DNA of 64,000 nt from Hippophae tibetana (taxonomy: Eukaryota > Streptophyta > Magnoliopsida > Rosales > Elaeagnaceae): the NCBI GenBank assembly GCA_037013495.1, contig CM072812.1:37360001-37424000 (forward strand). The letters run 5' to 3'. Below the pieces are notes generated by a model. It had not been told where the DNA came from and made no database searches. It saw nothing but the letters and a program-made list of their open reading frames with translations. A program made the translations under genes and the position numbers. Positions 58,481 to 64,000 of the stretch are shown piece after piece (within the stretch, counting starts at the first letter, position 1; every line of letters begins with the position of its first letter).

Positions 58481-59500
58481 CTATTTCAAGATACAACATT
58501 CAAAGTCTTGTAAAATTAAGGTTGCTTCATCTAGAAATTGTTTGGCTTTCCAGGATGTTGAATTCACCCTCCCATTAACATAATTTACTATATTTGCACA
58601 GTCACTTTCAGTTATGACTTTTTTAAATCCAATTGTTAAAGTAAATGTTCTTACTTCAGCTTCTCCAAATGAGTTCGATGATAAGATTCTTCCCAAAGTT
58701 ACTTCCATGTTTCCATTGTGGTCTCTAACAATTATATCGATTGAAGCAATCTGATTTTGAAATGTGGCATCTATATTGAAAGTGATAAAATCATGATTTT
58801 GCTTGATCAATTGCTGTTGTCTAAGTATGTTTCCCATTTCATCAATCCACATATTATCTAGCTCATCATTATGTAATGCCAGCAATTCATGTTGCATCTG
58901 CTTCAACCATATTAAAGTAGAGTTAAAATTTGGATTATTTTGACCAAATACCTAATCATTTCTCATTCTCCATATTGCAGCCATGTTCAATATAAGAGCC
59001 GTAGTGAATTACTTCCTTTGTTGCTTATTTGATATGAAATCAATAGGTGGTTCCAGTATAAGTTTCATAAAGGACATGAAATTATCATTTAAAAAACTTG
59101 ATATTAGAATAACTCCTTTCCAAAGACCCCATAAAGCTTGAAAATAAATGCACCTCAACATTAAGTGATTGATGGTTTCATCTTCACTGTTGCATAAAGG
59201 GTAGGTAATCTTAATGTTACCCATAAATCTTTTAAACTTTCTTCAAACAATTAATGAATTAGTCATTACCTTCCATCAGAACACTTCATATCTTTCGTGA
59301 ATTTTTAGTCTCCATAAGGACCTCTAAATTGGATTTGCTCATTCCCATAATCACCCAATGCAGTTATTTAATAAGCATATTTGTTGAAAATATCCCTGTC
59401 TTTTTCAAAAGCTCATATCAATACATCCTGTAGGCTATGATTAGGACTTTTAAGTCTCCTAATAGCATTCAAGATATATCTATCAAATATTTCCTTCATA
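58481..59500 (-). pseudogene. LINE (non-LTR retrotransposon) 3' relic
   Basis: Reading leftward: LKIHERYEVF near 59310, then a zf-RVT domain in the piece 59224-59009 (ITYPLCNSEDETINHLMLRC, then ALWGLW). Next is a linker with ELDNMWIDEMGNILRQQQ and an RNase H domain in 58906-58481. RNase H residues are visible: Asp in TFNIDATF, Glu in FGEAEVRTF, Asp in VITESDCANIV. zf-RVT followed by RNase H is the C-terminal layout of plant L1-type LINEs. The endonuclease and reverse transcriptase are missing. Stops and a gap between pieces show it is dead. Confidence 0.75.
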
Positions 59501-59599
59501 ATGTTTCAATTCTAATCTCCTATTGTTGTTACTAAATCTGATGAAAAAAATATGTGAAAACAATATTATCAATATATTAAAATATACTACTTAGGTTAA

Positions 59600-60005
59600 G
59601 TCGTTAACTAGGTCACTCTCTTTAAGATGTTTTACGACTTTGCTTAAATTTGTGCAAGTAAACATAGTCTCGTCGTCCCCAGGATAAAACAACTCAAAAT
59701 CTTTTTTCTGTCTCGGAATTTCACTACACTGATAAAGTCCAGAATATTATACCTCTAAAATATGTATATAGCTTGGAAAACTTCAAAAACAAAATTGTAT
59801 ATTTTTCTTTGGTTTGCTACCAAGAGCAATTTCTGACTTGTTGAGTTGTGTAATAAAACTAAGAGCTATTGCACTCTATTTATAGTTGAAAAAAGATGTG
59901 CAATGTTCACACAATTATGAAAATAAAGATCATAAAATAATGATCACATAATTTAGCACTTCTTGTCATCAATTTGTTTTATTTAAATTCACATTATTTC
60001 CAACA
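59600..60005 (-). repeat. Probable LTR, minus strand
   Basis: On the minus strand it begins TGTTGGAAATAATGTG at 60005 and has a TATA box (ctataaatag) at about 59875-59884, then a leader-like region. The left end was not fixed; about 59600 is an estimate from typical spacing. A purine-rich tract adjoins it on the interior side, so it would be a 3' LTR. Confidence 0.55.
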
Positions 60006-60700
60006 ATCCTCCACTTGAATTTTATATAAAAATAGTTTTAATCGAGCAACTCATCAATTAACAATATAAGATTATGTATCAACAAAAGGTGTCTATTGAC
60101 TTGAACCTTTTGAATAATGTTGATGCTTTAGAATATACTAGAGTAACTCGTAGTTTTGAACTCTATCTATAACAATATTATACACACAACATTTCCAAGG
60201 TGTAGTTCAAAAAACCCATATTTTTATGGCAATGCACGTTTATCCCAATATAGTTAATGCATTAGTAAATTTTGCCCAAAACTTTTATAAGAAGCAGCCA
60301 CACTTGCACATTCACATAGATGAATCCATTAAGAGTACTCATATAGCTATGTTATTCACTCCATATAGAGTATAGATCTCATTAAGAGTTCATAATTAAC
60401 TCGTTCTTTTTATCACTTCAGGACTCCATGTTTCTAACAATATAGAATGAGACTTCATAATAGCATGATTCATCTCATATCACTTCATGACTTGTTATTA
60501 CCCATTGAACTTATTTCTTATGATCTGTAGTCTATAAGTTGAGTTACCATAATGAGTAACTCTTTATTCTAAGGACATCAATCTCATTCCTTTCGTACAA
60601 GTCAATAACTAAAAATTAGAATACATAATACATATTTATCATGTATAATAAGATACTTTTATTCTAAGTATACAATAATTAACTCTCTCTTATAAAATAT
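60006..60700 (-). mobile_element. Non-coding interior of an LTR element
   Basis: Starts with a polypurine tract (caagtggaggat on the minus strand, 60006-60017). It continues without any recognisable gag or pol. The matching 5' LTR and PBS were not found. It may be a large non-coding derivative or a truncated copy. Confidence 0.4.
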
Positions 60701-62000
60701 ATATTTACTAACATCAACTCGTAAGTTATAAATATAATATTATAATTATTAATATATTCCCTTTATAAATCATAATCTACATACTTGTTACTTTTACATT
60801 ATTTCTTTAATTTTTAAAATTTTATTTATATTTAAGTTGAGAAAATAAATAAATTATAATTTATTTAAAATTAATATAAATTTTAAGACGATGAATTTCT
60901 GTTTTATTTTTTTAAAAAAATATGTTACTCATAAGAATTATAATATTTCACATTGCTACTCCTACTTGCGACATGCGAACTCAACCGACCATTCAGCATG
61001 CGATGATGACCATTCGAAATTGTGTCAGGACCTCAATATTTCAGAGAAGTGGACTGAATAGCTTGACTTCTAAATTATGGGAAACATTTTACTTAGGCCA
61101 GCCCAGTCTAGTATAATAGTAATTTGTCACAACAATTTTCAAAAATGGACAATCTTGTGTCTCGTTTTCTTTTCTTTTCTTTTTTTCTTCTATATATATG
61201 TTGTGACATTAATTATATTATATAAACATGAAAATATTTGCATAGTGTTTTTTTATTTATAATAATAAAAAATATCTTAACATTTTAAGGACTTAAAACT
61301 AACAATTTGATTAAATTTGTATCATGGTTGTGATGTTTTTGTTGTATTATATTAGAAATTATCACCACCAAATTATATCTTGAATAATTAAGGATGTAAT
61401 GGTATTGATTTGTTGTTTAGGCGATAAATTTTTACACGACCCAATTTTGAATTTATAATGTAATGTTCTTTTTATCTAATAAAAATTGAGACTTTGTCGT
61501 CTTTTTATTTTTTTGAAAAAAAAAGTTAATTATATTATATAATCCCTAAATTCCCTCTTAATAATAGAAAAAAACATATATTATTTTATTTATAAGAAAA
61601 GTAATATATATTTTTTTCAAAAAATATGATATTTGCTAGATCACAAGTTTTTTTTCTTTCTAAAAACACTACGTTTTAAAAAAATAAAAAGTTTGTTAGT
61701 CGATTGGCTGCAAAAAAGTTGTACGTGTGGCTGAAAATAACGTTAGCTACTTATTCCTTCATGCACTTATCGGATTACAACACCCACTTGTAATTGAAAA
61801 TGATAGTATTGTAAGATAATTCATATGTGACGTACACGATTTGAAAACAGTGTGATAAAACAAAAAAATAGTAATTCGTATTCATTTATGTTATGTTTTA
61901 AAATCCCGAATCCATTTCCATTTATGCCATCACATTCCACACTTCATGCTGGATTTACGGGGGGTGATAAAACAAAAAAAAAAATTGTATTCATTTATGT
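60700..62000. other. AT-rich stretch, no gene
   Basis: Frequent stops in all frames; no element ends recognised. Two similar stretches, around 61856-61905 and 61966-62010, share 'gataaaacaaaaaaa' and 'gtattcatttatgttatgtt'. They form a short direct repeat about 110 bp apart. Confidence 0.5.
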
Positions 62001-62004
62001 TATG

Positions 62005-62785
62005 TTTGTTTTGACTTAATGATGATTTATTTCATTTTAATATTTGATTAATCTGAAAATAATAATAAAATGTAATCGATTCTTATAAAAAAAGGAATCG
62101 GAATTCTTTCTATTTCTTAAGAATTATGATTTCATTCTTATTTAATTTTTTTTTTAATTTTATCACAATCTTAAATATAATCCAAAACTAAAATATCAAA
62201 ACCCTAAATCCTAAATACCAAATCCCAAAATACTAAACACCATTTAGAAAAATAATAATTTTAACTCTAAAGCTTAACTCATAAATAGAACCAAAAATCC
62301 TAAACCATATTTTAAAAAAATAATTTTAATCATAAACCTTAACCCACAAATATAACCCTAAATCTTATTTAGAAAAATAATAATTTTAACCTTAAATCTC
62401 AAATCCAAAATCTTGAAACCCTAAACTCTATTTAAAAAAAAATTTAACCCTAAACTTTAACCCACAAATATAACCCTAAATCTTAATCCACAAATATAAC
62501 ACTAAATCCTAAATCTCAAATCTCAAACCTCAAACCCTAAATCCTATTTAGAAAAATAACGATTTCAATAATATATTTTGTCTAACGAAAAAATAATAAT
62601 TAAATAATATTATTTATTTTTTACTGAATATAAGGATATTAAAATAATATACAGTATTTTTCATTTCATTCTAATTGTAAATCAAATATTGATTACTTCT
62701 TTGAATCTGGTGATCAAACCAAATAAAATTATTTCTTTTTTATTACATTTTATTTCATTATTTCATTTTGTGAACCAAACAAGAA
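62005..62785. mobile_element. Possible MITE containing telomere-like repeats
   Basis: The left edge 'gtttgttttgac...atttatttcatttt' and right edge '...ttatttcattttgtgaaccaaacaag' look like degraded inverted ends of the common 'gtttggttcacaaaatgaaat' type. No target duplication could be fixed. The interior carries the telomere-like array. Confidence 0.35.
62195..62555. repeat. Degenerate telomere-like repeats
   Basis: At least seven aaccctaaa or near matches (62198, 62353, 62408, 62445, 62473, 62536), interleaved with 'aaatcctaaa', 'aacccacaaatat' and 'tatttagaaaaataa' words in a loose higher-order repeat. This is not a true telomere: units are irregular and spaced. Confidence 0.65.
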
Positions 62786-63690
62786 CTTACTTTGTGAAGA
62801 TATATTAATATTCCTTTAATTATGTAAAGCGAGCTAGACACATCATTCTAGTACCATTTTACTATTAATGAATTCTTTTTTTGTTTTCTCTACTTCAATG
62901 ATATATACATAGAATCTTTACAAGGCTTATCCTTGCATATTTTCAAGATAGACGGCCAGAATTCACTAAACACTATCCACCGACTAACACCACTATTGCT
63001 TTGCTTCGTCATATTCTTATTCCATTCCTTAAGCACTATAAAAGAAATGCTTACACCTTTCCTTTACAACTTAGAGTCAACCAACTAGGTGCCTTTTGTT
63101 AATTTAGTTGTGAATCTGTAAATGGGATCAATTGAATGGATGTACAAAAATATAGACTGAACAGAGTAACTAAGGATGAGAACTTTATTTGTACGTACAT
63201 AACTAAATTATAGTAAAATGAAATTTATTTGTAGATTGATAATTGAGAGTAAAATCATCATTATCTACAAAAATTTAAACCCGTATTATTTTTGAAAATT
63301 AATCATAATCGATCAAGCTTGGGAGAGTATGATAATTAAAAATGTAGAATCATAATTAATTAAATTAAATATATATTAATATTATATTTTTATACATTAA
63401 TTGTACCTTTTAATATATTTTTTGGTATTACAAACTCACTATTTGTAATAATTAAATTAAAATTTTTATTAAGAATATTTTCAAAATAACTAAGCGATGA
63501 AAATTGATTTATCGAAGTTACTAAAAAAATATTATTTTAAGAAAGTATTATGTTCACTTTTATTTTCTTTTTAAATTAAACATATTTTTAAATAAATATT
63601 TTAAAAAAATAAGATTCACCGTAGTAAAAATATTACAAGTTTTTATTCATGATTATTACCCCATTATTTTTCAAAATGATGTAGGAAGAG
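62786..63690. other. AT-rich stretch, no gene
   Basis: No coding potential, RNA gene or element end seen. Confidence 0.5.
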
Positions 63691-64000
63691 TATGATCATT
63701 AGCATGTACTATAAAGAAAAATATTTTTATCTACTATTGTTAACTGTACTTAAAACATTTTAAATACAATTATTTGTGTGAATGCAATCGTAGCCGTAGT
63801 TACTTACAAAAAAGTCTCACTTTTAAGTATAATTAACAACTGCATCTAAAAACTAATTTTTTTTATATACCCATAAACACTTTTAGGTATAATTACCATC
63901 ATCTTTTAGTACTTTTAGATACAATTAACAATTCTTCCTAAAATTTTGACAACTCTACCTGTAAATATATTTAGGTACAATTAACAATTGTACTTTTAAC
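63690..64000. repeat. Degenerate repeat block running off the window end
   Basis: Recurring 'acttttag(g/a)ta(t/c)aatta' words, for example near 63818, 63882, 63913 and 63969, spaced about 30-65 bp apart. They include the partly palindromic 'caattaacaattgt' near the end. It could be the subterminal region of a transposon whose body lies beyond the window. Confidence 0.5.

Noticed and set aside
1..64000. CRISPR arrays, bacterial operons, rRNA or tRNA genes
   Set aside because: None fits. Direct repeats are minisatellites or LTRs, the sequence is clearly plant nuclear DNA, and no tRNA cloverleaf or rRNA motif was recognised by eye.

Overview
The window looks like nuclear DNA of a flowering plant, most likely a eudicot. 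It is very AT-rich, gene-poor and packed with decayed plant transposable elements: Ty1/copia, Ty3/gypsy, CACTA (En/Spm), a LINE with plant-type RNase H, a TRIM and a hAT MITE. No species is claimed. I see one apparently intact host-type gene, an intronless 188-codon membrane protein on the minus strand at 25802-26368. Two gene fragments are also present: the C-terminal part of an inactive receptor-like kinase (27284-27741) and part of a soluble plant kinase carried inside a CACTA element (16235-21765).

Layout. 1-10 kb: a decayed plus-strand copia relic (1081-4330), AT-rich DNA and a CACTA relic (about 6654-8378). 10.4-15.4 kb: a 57-bp minisatellite; a minus-strand copia relic (10711-12600) whose reverse transcriptase is split by a 620-bp TRIM (11568-12187); a likely solo LTR with a 30-bp tandem repeat; and a 314-bp hAT MITE with a perfect 8-bp target duplication (13893-14206). 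15.5-22.9 kb: a CACTA-type element with TAT duplications holding the kinase fragment, into whose exon a full copia element has inserted (16398-21641). 23-27.7 kb: a pair of long inverted repeats, the 188-aa gene and the kinase pseudogene.

27.8-33.0 kb: a nearly complete minus-strand copia element with two LTRs, PBS, PPT and a perfect AGAAC duplication. 35.4-40.5 kb: a 20-bp tandem array and a minus-strand gypsy pol relic. 40.7-44.5 kb: featureless AT-rich DNA. 44.5-56 kb: a large broken CACTA element with TNP2 transposase, DUF4218/DUF4216-like, plant transposase and Ulp1-type protease regions. It is interrupted by a 1852-bp solo LTR (46352-48203) and ends in a 502-bp hairpin and duplicated 3' ends. 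56-64 kb: a minus-strand LINE 3' relic (58481-59500), an LTR with a non-coding interior (59600-60700), degenerate telomere-like repeats (62195-62555) and a repeat running off the window end.

The genes do not form a pathway. The story is one of nested insertions that can be ordered in time: kinase fragment, CACTA, copia; copia relic, TRIM; CACTA, solo LTR. Most stop codons in the younger elements are explained by C-to-T changes on one strand or the other, as expected for long-silenced, methylated DNA. Two structures stand out: a promoter segment inverted inside one LTR of the 16.4-21.6 kb copia element, and the 502-bp hairpin at the CACTA 3' end.
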